DNA from: CAZRHH01 sp964599885
Lineage (GTDB): Bacteria; Chloroflexota; Dehalococcoidia; DSTF01; JACRBR01
DNA: 25,239 nucleotides
NCBI GenBank assembly: GCA_964599885.1
Contig: CAZRHH010000046.1
Location: forward strand, 1 to 25,239
Reading direction: 5' to 3'
Positions 5,835-12,185 of this stretch are shown here, one piece after another (position 1 is the first letter of the stretch; every line of letters starts with the position of its first letter). The notes beneath the pieces are model-generated. The model saw nothing but the letters and a program-made list of their open reading frames with translations. It ran no database searches and had not been told where the DNA came from. Made by a program: the position numbers and the translations under genes.

Positions 5835-7202
5835 CTACAGCATCTCCGGCAGATGTTCGACGAGTTCGATGCGGACGCCGTTGGTGTCGGCGGGTTCGAT
5901 GCGGGCGACGCGGGTGCCGGGCCAGGGGCCGTACTCGGGATCGGAGACAGTGACGCCTTCGGCGCGCAGATCGGCGATGGCGTTGTCGAGGCTGTCGACG
6001 GTGATGCTCATGCCGTACATGCCAGTACCGCGCTGCGCGATCGTCTCGACGAGGCTGTGGCGCGATGAGAGCGGCTGCGCGAGTTCGACGAACGCGTTGC
6101 CGGCGGGCAGCTTCGCGAGCCGCAGGTTGCCGTTCTGCGGCTCGATCGTCTCGGCGACGGGAAGGCCGAGCGTGGAATCCCACGTACGGGCAGTGGTTTC
6201 GATGTCGCTTGCGGTGAGCGTGACGTGGTCGAGACCTGTGGCCGTGAAGGCGCGGTGCTGCGGCGCGTTATCGTACGACTCGCCCTGCGGCGCGCGCGCT
6301 TCCGGCGTGAACGATTCGGGCGAGTGTTCGATCAGCAGCGTCGCGACGCCGTGCGCGCGATCGCCCTTCACGGAGGCGACGCGCGTCCCGGGCTTGATGC
6401 CGCGCCGCGGTTCGGAGACCTCGACGCCGGCGGCGCTCAGGCGCGCGCACATGGCGTCGAGATCGTCCACGCCCCAGGCGAGGCCCCAGAGACGGTCGGG
6501 CTTGTTCATTCCTTCTTCGGTCTGTTGGGCGCCGCCGCTGATCTCGATCGTGATGTCGTTGAGACGGAAGAAGAGGATGCGCGTGTTGCGATCGGGAAAC
6601 GTGCGGTCGAGCGCGAGCCGGACGCCGAGTGCGTGGCCCCAGAAGTGTTTCGACGTCTCCATATCCGCCGACAGCACGACGGCGTGATCCATGCGCTTGA
6701 CGTGCGCACCGGAAGTGGCATCGCCGGCGATCGGCGCGGCGGGCAGCGCGTCTTCGCCAGAACGGTGCTCGATAAAGAAGACGCGGACGCCATGCGATGC
6801 CTTGACGGGCACCATGGCGTTGCGCCATTCGCGGCGGCCGCCGGTCAGTTCGTCGTCGCCGGCGCCGTCGGCCGCATCTTGCACTTCGAGCCCAAGCGCG
6901 CGCACGTCCTTGAGCGTGTTGTTGATGCTGGTTGTGCCGAGCGCGAGCGCGTACAGGCCCTCGCCCTTGTCGAGAAAGCGCGAGAGTTCGCCGGCCCAGC
7001 GGCCGTCCTTCGCCTTCCAGTTGCCGAGTGCCAGTAGTTCGATGTACGTGTTGTCGATGCGGAAGAGCGTGTTGCGCGTGCCGTACGTCGGATGCGAGCC
7101 GCGCCACGACGGCTCGCGGCCGAGCAGCGCGCGGTAGTCGTCGGTCGCGCTGTCGAGATCGCGGACGGCGATGACGACGTGGTCGAGCGTGAGGTCGCTC
7201 AT
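5835..7202 (-). CDS. Triple-domain VOC (glyoxalase/dioxygenase superfamily) protein
   Basis: The 455-residue protein consists of three consecutive VOC modules. They start at LDHVVIAVRDL (His8), MDHAVVLSADM (His173) and LDHVTLTASDI (His326). Each module has the later acidic positions of the fold: YIELLAL/FIEHRS in the first, TIEISGG/LIEHSP in the second, and FVELAQ/RIELVEH in the third. VOC domains usually work in pairs forming one metal site, so an odd number is unusual: module 1 or 3 may dimerise or be structural. The ATG overlaps the epimerase stop by four bases (ATGA), so it is translated from the same mRNA. The substrate is unknown; linkage suggests a short-chain acyl-CoA or aldehyde role, which is inference. 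Confidence 0.85.
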   Translation of the reverse strand: MSDLTLDHVVIAVRDLDSATDDYRALLGREPSWRGSHPTYGTRNTLFRIDNTYIELLALGNWKAKDGRWAGELSRFLDKGEGLYALALGTTSINNTLKDVRALGLEVQDAADGAGDDELTGGRREWRNAMVPVKASHGVRVFFIEHRSGEDALPAAPIAGDATSGAHVKRMDHAVVLSADMETSKHFWGHALGVRLALDRTFPDRNTRILFFRLNDITIEISGGAQQTEEGMNKPDRLWGLAWGVDDLDAMCARLSAAGVEVSEPRRGIKPGTRVASVKGDRAHGVATLLIEHSPESFTPEARAPQGESYDNAPQHRAFTATGLDHVTLTASDIETTARTWDSTLGLPVAETIEPQNGNLRLAKLPAGNAFVELAQPLSSRHSLVETIAQRGTGMYGMSITVDSLDNAIADLRAEGVTVSDPEYGPWPGTRVARIEPADTNGVRIELVEHLPEML

Positions 7203-7624
7203 TTGGCGGCTCCGTGCGCGTGCTCATCGAGCGGCTCGCAGAGTTCGATGAGCGCGCCGTGCATCGCTTTCGGGTGGAGGAAGCAGATGCGGCCAGCGAT
7301 GCCGATGCGCGTCTGCTGGTCGATGATGTCGACGTTGGCGCCCTTCAGCAGTTCGAGGTCGCGGTCGACGTCATCGACCTGGAAGCAGACGTGGTGGAGG
7401 CCCTCGCCGCGGCTTTCGAGATAGCGGGCGATGCCGTTGTCGGTGACGATCGGCTCGAGCAGTTCGATCTCGCTATCACCGAGCGTCAGCAGCGCCGCCT
7501 TCACCCCCTGATCCTCGATGACCTGCTGTTTGTAGATGGGAAGGCCGAGCGTATCGCGGTAGAAGCGCATGGCGTGCTCCATATCGCGCACGACGAGGCC
7601 GACGTGATGGACCTTTTTGATCAT
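7199..7624 (-). CDS. mce: Methylmalonyl-CoA epimerase
   Basis: The 141-residue protein has the usual length. It starts MIKKVHHVGLVVRDMEHAMRF's family pattern (VHHVGLVVRDM, His7), then SEIELLEP (Glu54), GLHHVCFQVDDV (His78) and GALIELCEP (Glu128), which supply the metal-binding His/Glu set of methylmalonyl-CoA epimerase. FLHPKAMHGALIEL is a characteristic stretch. It interconverts the (2R) and (2S) methylmalonyl-CoA epimers, feeding the mutase encoded at 4004. I take ATG 7624; the frame to 7663 is longer but unlike the family. No Shine-Dalgarno is present and TACACT lies nine bases upstream, so the mRNA may be leaderless. It is followed by the triple VOC gene with a four-base overlap. Confidence 0.92.
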   Translation of the reverse strand: MIKKVHHVGLVVRDMEHAMRFYRDTLGLPIYKQQVIEDQGVKAALLTLGDSEIELLEPIVTDNGIARYLESRGEGLHHVCFQVDDVDRDLELLKGANVDIIDQQTRIGIAGRICFLHPKAMHGALIELCEPLDEHAHGAAK

Positions 7625-7633
7625 AACGGCGGG

Positions 7634-7639
7634 AGTGTA
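7634..7639 (-). promoter_or_regulatory. Putative -10 element (TACACT) for a leaderless epimerase transcript
   Basis: On the minus strand TACACT is followed by CCCGCCGTT and ATG. The block TA-Y-ACTCCC, then CGTTATG, is shared with the mutase subunit gene (4435-4451), although the two loci are 3 kb apart. No clear -35 is visible. Confidence 0.4.
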
Positions 7640-7657
7640 GCGAAGGGACGGGGTAGG

Positions 7658-7699
7658 AACCACAGACGGACGCAGATGGAGACAGATGGAGACAGATAG
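7658..7699 (+). repeat. AACCACAG-headed short tandem repeat (GGAGACAGAT units)
   Basis: AACCACAGACGGACGCAGAT is followed by two and a half copies of GGAGACAGAT. The head AACCACAG is shared with the elements at 15157 and 15184 and, on the other strand, with the one at 2996. The 347-bp region 7625-7971 holds this repeat and two REP palindromes and no gene that I can support. Confidence 0.5.
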
Positions 7700-7730
7700 G
7701 AGACGGCCGTGGATGACCGTCAGACCGGAT

Positions 7731-7754
7731 GTAGCTGCGGAGCTTTAGCTCCGC
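7731..7754 (+). repeat. REP-like element, family A, GTAG-footed (plus orientation)
   Basis: GTAG is followed after two bases by the palindrome GCGGAGCTTTAGCTCCGC. GTAG 5' of a hairpin is the conserved foot of REP sequences mobilised by RAYT transposases. This copy faces the element at 7875-7898. Confidence 0.75.
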
Positions 7755-7874
7755 CGGCGCGCGCTACGTGCCGAAGACGGCAATCGCGCGGGCGGCGCGC
7801 ATTGCGTCAGGTCGCGTTGTAGTTCGTCGATCTTGCGTCGGCCAGTTTGGTAGCGCATCCGCAGTCGGTGTCCG

Positions 7875-7898
7875 GCGGAGCTGAAGCTCCGCGGCTAC
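7875..7898 (-). repeat. REP-like element, family A, GTAG-footed (minus orientation)
   Basis: Read on the minus strand it is GTAGCC, then GCGGAGCTTCAGCTCCGC. With 7731-7754 it makes a 168-bp unit with GTAG at both outer ends. The flank CGGTGTCCG is shared with the degenerate copy near 8569. Confidence 0.75.
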
Positions 7899-7971
7899 AT
7901 CCAAATTCCTAGATCGGCCGGGCGATCTGCTCAAGTCCGAAGGCGCCCACTTCCCACCTGTCGCCTCGTGC

Positions 7972-8430
7972 TCACTTGCCGAGTTGTTTGCGGTACTCGC
8001 GGAGGGCCGGCAGATGCTCTTCGTAGTGGCCGTAGCCGCTGGCTTCGAGCATGCGGTTGATCGTCTTGCCTTCGCCGTAGCGATCGTCGCCGATCGAGTT
8101 GGCGGCGGCGATGTACTTCGTGTATACGGCGCGCGCTTGCTCGGCGATGTCGGACGCCGACTGCGACTTCGACGCGCCGGCGAACTTCGCGTTCCAGGCG
8201 TCGGCGTCCGTGTAGTCGACGCCTTCGGGTGTCGGGCGCTCGCCGCGCGACATGCGTTCGATGCCGGCGGTCATTTCGGTCTGCCAGCCGGCGATGTGCG
8301 CGAGGATCTCCTTCACACTCCAGTCGCCGTAGAAAACCTTCGTCATCTGCGCTTCATCGAGGCCGTCGATGGCGGCGTTGAATTCGCCGGCGTTGTCTTC
8401 GACTTGCTTGATGGCTTTCTGCTTGTCCAT
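7972..8430 (-). CDS. DinB-like four-helix protein (ClbS/DfsB-type)
   Basis: The ATG at 8430 is preceded by GGAAGGAACCACC on the minus strand, so I choose it over the longer frame to 8550. The 152-residue product begins MDKQKAIKQVEDNAGEF and carries WSVKEILAHIAGWQTEM (about residues 37-53), the helix typical of the DinB/YfiT/ClbS superfamily with its metal-site His. A later helix carries YGHYEEHLPALREYRKQL, with a His in the position expected for a second ligand. Members include thiol-dependent S-transferases, metal-binding proteins and ClbS-like protectors; the substrate cannot be told from sequence. It stands alone between REP-rich spacers. Another DinB-like protein is at 18161. Confidence 0.8.
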   Translation of the reverse strand: MDKQKAIKQVEDNAGEFNAAIDGLDEAQMTKVFYGDWSVKEILAHIAGWQTEMTAGIERMSRGERPTPEGVDYTDADAWNAKFAGASKSQSASDIAEQARAVYTKYIAAANSIGDDRYGEGKTINRMLEASGYGHYEEHLPALREYRKQLGK

Positions 8431-8568
8431 GGTGGTTCCTTCCGTGATGGCGCGGGCGCGCGGGTGTACGGATCGGAAGCATACCGCCGGTGACGGTGCG
8501 TTCAACGCTGGGGCCGGCTCCGCGGGGTGTGGGGTGACTACCATGCGCATCCGGCGGTTCGGTGTCCG

Positions 8569-8590
8569 GCGGAGGTGAGGCTCCGCGGCT
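8569..8590 (-). repeat. Degenerate REP-like element, family A
   Basis: The palindrome GCGGAGGTGAGGCTCCGC is followed by GGCTGC where other copies have GGCTAC, so the GTAG foot has decayed to GCAG. The upstream flank CGGTGTCCGGCGGAG matches the copy at 7875, indicating a common source longer than the palindrome. Confidence 0.55.
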
Positions 8591-8622
8591 GCGTTCGGGC
8601 TGGGCGGGTGCGGGGAGTTCGG

Positions 8623-9870
8623 CTAGGCGGCGAGGTGGTGGTGATCGGGTTCGTCGCGCATCGTCGTGTCGATGTTGCGGAGGACGCCGCTGTCGTACAA
8701 CTCGACGAAGGCGTCGACGATCTCCGGGTCCATGTGGGTGCCGCGCAGGCGTTTGATCTCGGCGATCGCGTCGCGGGCGGCCCAGGCGTGCTTGTACGGC
8801 CGCTCGCTAATCAGCGCATCGTAGACATCGGCGACGGCGGTAATACGCGCTGCCAACGGGATCGCTTCGCCGGCAAGGCCGTCGGGGTAGCCCTTGCCGT
8901 CCCATCGCTCGTGATGCGAGCGCGCCACCTGGCAGGCGTCGCGAAACTCCTCATTCCCGGCGAGCAGCTCGTGGCCCCACAGCGTGTGCTTCTCGATCTC
9001 GCGGCGCTCGGACGGCGTCAGCGGGCTTGGCTTCTTGAGGATGCTGTCGGGCACCTGCGCCTTGCCGACGTCGTGGATCATCGCCGCATACGAGACTTCG
9101 TTCGCCAGCGTTTCGCTGAGCCCGAGGTGCAGCGCCAGCGCGCGCGAATAGTGCGTGATGTGGCGCAGGTGCTGGCCGGCGTCCGTATCGCGGGCCTCGA
9201 CGATGGTCGCGAGCATCGTCAGCGTCTGGCGCGACTGCGCTTCGAGCTTCTCGCGCCGCTTGCGCAGCTCCGCAGAGAGCGAGATCGAGACGAAGCCGGT
9301 CAACGCGAAGAACGTCAGCCGCATCGGTAGTTGCGCGACTGAGTAGCTGTCGTCGTCGTAAAATCCCACGGTCATCCCGAAGAACAGGCCGGTCCACATC
9401 GACGTGAAGAAGAGCGAACCGAGCGGGCCGTAGTACAGCGCGTTGGTGACGATGAGCGTGATGTAGATCAGCCAGAGATCGGACTCGTATCCCGCGTATC
9501 CCATGCGCATGAAGACGAAGAGCGACGCGCCGATGACGACGGCGTTATCGAAGAGCAGCGTCGTCACGCGCAACAGGTTGATGCGGCGGCGAAAGACGAG
9601 AACGGCGACGCCGAAGTTGTAGAGGATGGTGGTCAGGCAGGCGACAATCACGCCTTCAGCGCCCGGCAGCGACGAGCCCTGAACCGCGATGGAAACGATG
9701 ACCAGCAACGCGATCGCCGGCCGGACGAAGAGGAAGCTCTTCTCATAAGCAAGATCGGTCGAGGCAAAGAACGCGTCGGCGCGTTCCCGCAGGCGGCGGC
9801 GAAACGACGGCCGCGCGCGCCCGCCTGGGTACGGCGTGGCGAGGGGCGCAGATACGTGATGCGCACTCAT
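8623..9870 (-). CDS. Membrane-bound HD-GYP domain phosphodiesterase
   Basis: The 415-residue protein has several hydrophobic segments in residues 45-205 (for example FLFVRPAIALLVIVSIAV, GVIVACLTTILYNFGVAVL, LTFFALTGFVSISLSA), then a short linker AELRKRREKLEAQSRQ and a full HD-GYP domain. The domain shows HDVGK (His266-Asp267), SHHERWDGKGYPDGL with GYP at 327-329, and AVADVYDALISERPYKHAW. These are the metal-binding and signature motifs of HD-GYP enzymes that hydrolyse cyclic di-GMP to GMP or pGpG. The N-terminal membrane part is probably a sensor of unknown input. All catalytic motifs look intact. No cyclase gene lies nearby. It is divergent from the tRNA gene. Confidence 0.92.
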   Translation of the reverse strand: MSAHHVSAPLATPYPGGRARPSFRRRLRERADAFFASTDLAYEKSFLFVRPAIALLVIVSIAVQGSSLPGAEGVIVACLTTILYNFGVAVLVFRRRINLLRVTTLLFDNAVVIGASLFVFMRMGYAGYESDLWLIYITLIVTNALYYGPLGSLFFTSMWTGLFFGMTVGFYDDDSYSVAQLPMRLTFFALTGFVSISLSAELRKRREKLEAQSRQTLTMLATIVEARDTDAGQHLRHITHYSRALALHLGLSETLANEVSYAAMIHDVGKAQVPDSILKKPSPLTPSERREIEKHTLWGHELLAGNEEFRDACQVARSHHERWDGKGYPDGLAGEAIPLAARITAVADVYDALISERPYKHAWAARDAIAEIKRLRGTHMDPEIVDAFVELYDSGVLRNIDTTMRDEPDHHHLAA

Positions 9871-9956
9871 ACAGATTCATGGTCGGCGGGGCGATGTGCG
9901 AGTTTACGAGTCTGCGCCTATGGGTTTTCCAATAGGGCGGCAGCTTCGGCGATGCC

Positions 9957-9986
9957 TTGACCGGCTTTGAAACTGGCCGATACGAT
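9957..9986 (+). promoter_or_regulatory. Sigma-70-type promoter of tRNA-Val
   Basis: TTGACC (9957-9962), an 18-bp spacer, then TACGAT (9981-9986). The predicted start, about 9993, is some nine bases before the tRNA. The hexamers and placement are close to the housekeeping consensus. Confidence 0.7.
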
Positions 9987-10001
9987 ACAACCCGCCCCTA
10001 C

Positions 10002-10078
10002 GGGCGATTAGCTCAGTTGGCTAGAGCGTCTCGCTTACACCGAGAAGGTCGCAGGTTCGAGTCCTGCATCGCCCACCA
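10002..10078 (+). tRNA. tRNA-Val (anticodon UAC), CCA encoded
   Basis: The acceptor stem GGGCGAT pairs with ATCGCCC. The D-arm is GCTC/GAGC, the anticodon stem TCTCG/CGAGA encloses the loop CTTACAC with anticodon TAC, and the T-arm GCAGG/CCTGC encloses TTCGAGT. Discriminator A is followed by encoded CCA at 10076-10078. The anticodon reads GTA and related valine codons. All stems pair perfectly. The 5' end also matches a flanking CGCCCCTACGGGCG palindrome that begins just before the gene. Confidence 0.97.
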
Positions 10079-10415
10079 CACCTGCTAGAAGCGGGAAACG
10101 GGACGCGGGAAGCGGGAGGCCGTCGGCACCGGTTTTCGGCGATTCCCTTAGGAATGTTCGCCTGCGCGAGATAACCATTCAATCAGGCGGCGCCGTGATC
10201 TGAATCGTTACCTCAGGCTCGCGATACCGGGGCGCACACGTAGGTGCGCCCCTACCGCGCTGGCGATACCGATCTTCAGAGGCCGGGGGTGGAGGGCGCG
10301 CCCCCGGTGGGGCTCGTGGTCCTTGCCCTCTGCTGTCTGCCTGGACCGCTCTCCCCGCCGCTCGCCCGCGCCGATACTCCGTAGAGGGATTCCTGTCTGA
10401 AAGCGGAGTTGGCGG
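10079..10415 (+). other. Gene-free spacer with repeats and a hairpin
   Basis: I see no gene here. Near 10087-10119 there is a degenerate tandem of GCGGGAA-like units. A GTAG-footed palindrome is at 10229-10255. A GC-rich hairpin, CCGGGGG pairing with CCCCCGG, spans 10283-10307. The last bases carry the GGAG that serves as ribosome-binding site for the PAP2 gene. Confidence 0.5.
10229..10255 (-). repeat. REP-like element, family C, GTAG-footed
   Basis: On the minus strand GTAG runs directly into the stem GGGGCGCAC, a six-base loop, and the matching GTGCGCCCC. The stem sequence is unrelated to family A, but the GTAG foot is the same. Confidence 0.65.
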
Positions 10416-11219
10416 ATGACGATCGAAGCTGCGGTGCAGTCGCAGGGGCGGCGGCGGCTGTTTCCGGCGTGGGTGAGCGGGGGCTGGAACAAGCTCGGGC
10501 CGCTCCTCGTCTTCTACGCGCTAATGGTCCCACTGGCCAACCTTCGGTCGTATGCCGACGACCATGGCTTTCCCATCCGGCAAGACTTCAACGCGGTGGA
10601 AAACGTGCTGCTCACAGCGGCACCGAATCGACTATTCCAGGCGTTGCTCCTCGACGTTGAGCCGCTGCAATACCTCGCCACGGCCGTGTACTTCTCGTGG
10701 ATGTTCCTGCCGCTGACCGCCGCGATACCGCTGCTATTGAACCGGCGACCCCATCAGTACTGGCACCTCGTCGCGTTCATGCTCTTGATTCAGATTTCGG
10801 CGACGCCGTTGTTCTATCTTTACCCGCTCGAGCCGCCATGGTTGCAGGACCCTGAGATCTCCCGTGTGCAGAGCTTGGTGTTCAACGGCCTCGCGAGCAG
10901 AGACAACAACCTGTACGCAGCGATGCCAAGCTTGCACGTGGGGCTCCCCTTCGCGATCGCCCTCTGGTACGGGCTGCACGACCGCTACGGCAAGCTGCTG
11001 GCAGGGTACGCAGGCCTGATCGGCGTCGTCATCGTCTATACGGGCGATCACTATATCGCCGACATCGCAGGCGGCCTCGCGCTGGCGGGCGGCGTGTACA
11101 CGCTCGCACGGGTGTTGCGATTGCCCATTCTTCCGCAGCTGCACGCGCGCGACGTACACGCGATCGGCGCACCGCAGTTGCTGCTCGCCGGAGAGCGAAG
11201 CAGACGCGAGGCCGCGTAG
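10416..11219 (+). CDS. PAP2-superfamily membrane protein, inositol-phosphorylceramide-synthase (AUR1)-like
   Basis: The 267-residue protein has about six hydrophobic segments. The catalytic histidines sit in AAMPSLHVGLPFAIALW (His174) and YTGDHYIADIAGG (His212, Asp216), matching the C2 and C3 motifs of PAP2/AUR1-like phosphotransferases. The usual C1 motif KX6RP is not seen. YPLEPPWLQD stands where AUR1-like members carry YPxxPPR/W. This points to the inositolphosphotransferase-like PAP2 branch, which transfers or hydrolyses phosphate-headgroups on lipids, rather than a simple phosphatase. The active site would face outside. GGAG lies about eight bases before the ATG. The gene is monocistronic as far as I can see; the lipid substrate is unknown. 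Confidence 0.82.
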   Translation: MTIEAAVQSQGRRRLFPAWVSGGWNKLGPLLVFYALMVPLANLRSYADDHGFPIRQDFNAVENVLLTAAPNRLFQALLLDVEPLQYLATAVYFSWMFLPLTAAIPLLLNRRPHQYWHLVAFMLLIQISATPLFYLYPLEPPWLQDPEISRVQSLVFNGLASRDNNLYAAMPSLHVGLPFAIALWYGLHDRYGKLLAGYAGLIGVVIVYTGDHYIADIAGGLALAGGVYTLARVLRLPILPQLHARDVHAIGAPQLLLAGERSRREAA

Positions 11220-11447
11220 GGAAATTGTAAACAAATTCCTAAGAATTCGCGGGCAAACCCCTAAAGGATTCCTGGAACACGCCGACATTGAACATGCAAC
11301 TGAAGCGACCGAAACGGTTCGGAAGCGCAGTTGAACCGCCCGCTGTACGAAGGCCGGGCGGGCGGCGCCTTCCCCGTCGGAGGGCGCGGCATACATTGTG
11401 CCCGGCGCCTTCGACGGGTGTTCATCCACTTGCAAGGGGGATACGGA
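11220..11447 (+). other. Pilin upstream region, no gene
   Basis: The first 50 bases are unusually AT-rich for this window (AATTGTAAACAAATTCC). TACATT at about 11391 could be a -10 for the pilin, but no good -35 accompanies it. A reading frame from 11331 into the pilin lacks similarity before 11448. Confidence 0.35.
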
Positions 11448-11660
11448 ATGCTTAACGAACTGTCTCTGCGGGTCTTCGTGGCGCTGAAGGGCATCACGAG
11501 CAAGTTCCAGGACGAAGAGGGCCAGACGCTGGCCGAGTACGGCCTGATCATGGCCGTCATCTCGGTGTTCGTCATCGGCGGCGCGGCGGTACTGTTCCGC
11601 GAGGCGATCACAGGTTCGTTCAACCGGGCGACGGCCTGCCTCGGCGGTACCTGCGGCTAG
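11448..11660 (+). CDS. Flp/Fap-type pilin
   Basis: The start ATG 11448 has AAGGGGG seven bases upstream. The 70-residue prepilin has a leader of about 25 residues ending EEG, then QTLAEYGLIMAVISVFVIGG. G followed by xxxxEY is the class IVb Flp prepilin-peptidase site and the hydrophobic segment is the polymerisation helix. The mature pilin ends in a CLGGTC pair. It would assemble into tad/Flp pili for attachment; no tad assembly genes or prepilin peptidase are in the window. A strong hairpin terminator follows at 11691, so it is probably expressed separately from, or in excess over, the second pilin at 11761. Confidence 0.9.
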   Translation: MLNELSLRVFVALKGITSKFQDEEGQTLAEYGLIMAVISVFVIGGAAVLFREAITGSFNRATACLGGTCG

Positions 11661-11690
11661 GTCGCACTGGCGACAAGGCAAGGATGACGC

Positions 11691-11720
11691 GAAGGGCGCC
11701 CGCCGCGGCGGGCGCCCTTC
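11691..11720 (+). terminator. Perfect 14-bp hairpin after the first pilin
   Basis: GAAGGGCGCCCGCC pairs with GGCGGGCGCCCTTC around a two-base GC loop. It lies 30 bases after the pilin stop and is followed by TGCATACCTT, a weak U-tract. It could terminate or stabilise the pilin mRNA. Confidence 0.7.
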
Positions 11721-11760
11721 TGCATACCTTGATCAAGACGTACGAACAGGGGGAACGACG

Positions 11761-11961
11761 ATGGTGCAGGACTTGACGCTGGCGTTGGCCGTACGGCTTC
11801 AAGCATGGCTGCGCGGCGAACAAGGTCAAACGCTCGCCGAGTATGGATTGATCCTGGCGGTGATCTCGGTCTTCATAGTCGGCGGATCGGCTGTGTTCCT
11901 GGGCGAGCAGATCACCGCCACCTTCGAAGAAGCCGCCGCCTGCGTTGACGGCTCCTGTTAG
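11761..11961 (+). CDS. Second Flp/Fap-type pilin
   Basis: The 66-residue product parallels the first pilin: leader ending GEQG, then QTLAEYGLILAVISVFIVGG, and a C-terminal CVDGSC pair. AGGGGGAA lies about seven bases upstream of the ATG. The core is nearly identical to the pilin at 11448 while the leader and tail differ, so this is an older duplication. Both would be cleaved after Gly by a TadV/PilD-type peptidase. It has its own downstream hairpin at 11982. Confidence 0.9.
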   Translation: MVQDLTLALAVRLQAWLRGEQGQTLAEYGLILAVISVFIVGGSAVFLGEQITATFEEAAACVDGSC

Positions 11962-11981
11962 AGACGCGCGCATGTAGTCCA

Positions 11982-12014
11982 CGAGAGCGCCAATGGTGCT
12001 CTCGCCCTGCTTTT
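11982..12014 (+). terminator. Hairpin terminator after the second pilin
   Basis: CGAGAGCGCC pairs with GGTGCTCTCG (one G-T pair) around AAT, followed by CCCTGCTTTT. The stem and the run of T fit a Rho-independent terminator. Confidence 0.7.
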
Positions 12015-12085
12015 CCGGGACAATACGCAGTACAGCGCGCCGCGATTCACGTCGCTGATAGCAGCGGCAGTCGTATCTATATTCC

Positions 12086-12115
12086 TTGATTGCGCATGTT
12101 GTGCTCGTCTATCAT
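12086..12115 (+). promoter_or_regulatory. Sigma-70-type promoter of the aminotransferase gene
   Basis: TTGATT (12086-12091), an 18-bp spacer, and TATCAT (12110-12115). The predicted transcript would start near 12122 and have a leader of about 64 nt. Confidence 0.6.
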
Positions 12116-12126
12116 GTCTTCACTAT

Positions 12127-12180
12127 GTGAGGACAGGCACAATCTCACGGTGCCGCCTACCCCCGTCCTCGAAAAGGAGC
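12127..12180 (+). promoter_or_regulatory. Structured 5' leader of the aminotransferase mRNA, with Shine-Dalgarno
   Basis: GTGAG can pair with CTCAC, or GAGGAC with GTCCTC around an inner GGCAC/GTGCC stem; both use the same left arm, so they exclude each other. GTCCTC lies just before the Shine-Dalgarno AAGGAG (12174-12179), so the second fold would affect access to it. No known riboswitch consensus is recognised. Confidence 0.35.
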
Positions 12181-12185
12181 CCTTC

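Noticed and set aside
9990..10005. CGCCCCTACGGGCG next to the tRNA as another REP element
   Set aside because: Half of it is the tRNA acceptor stem, so the palindrome can be a coincidence; the GTAG foot is present only on the minus strand and no second arm is free.
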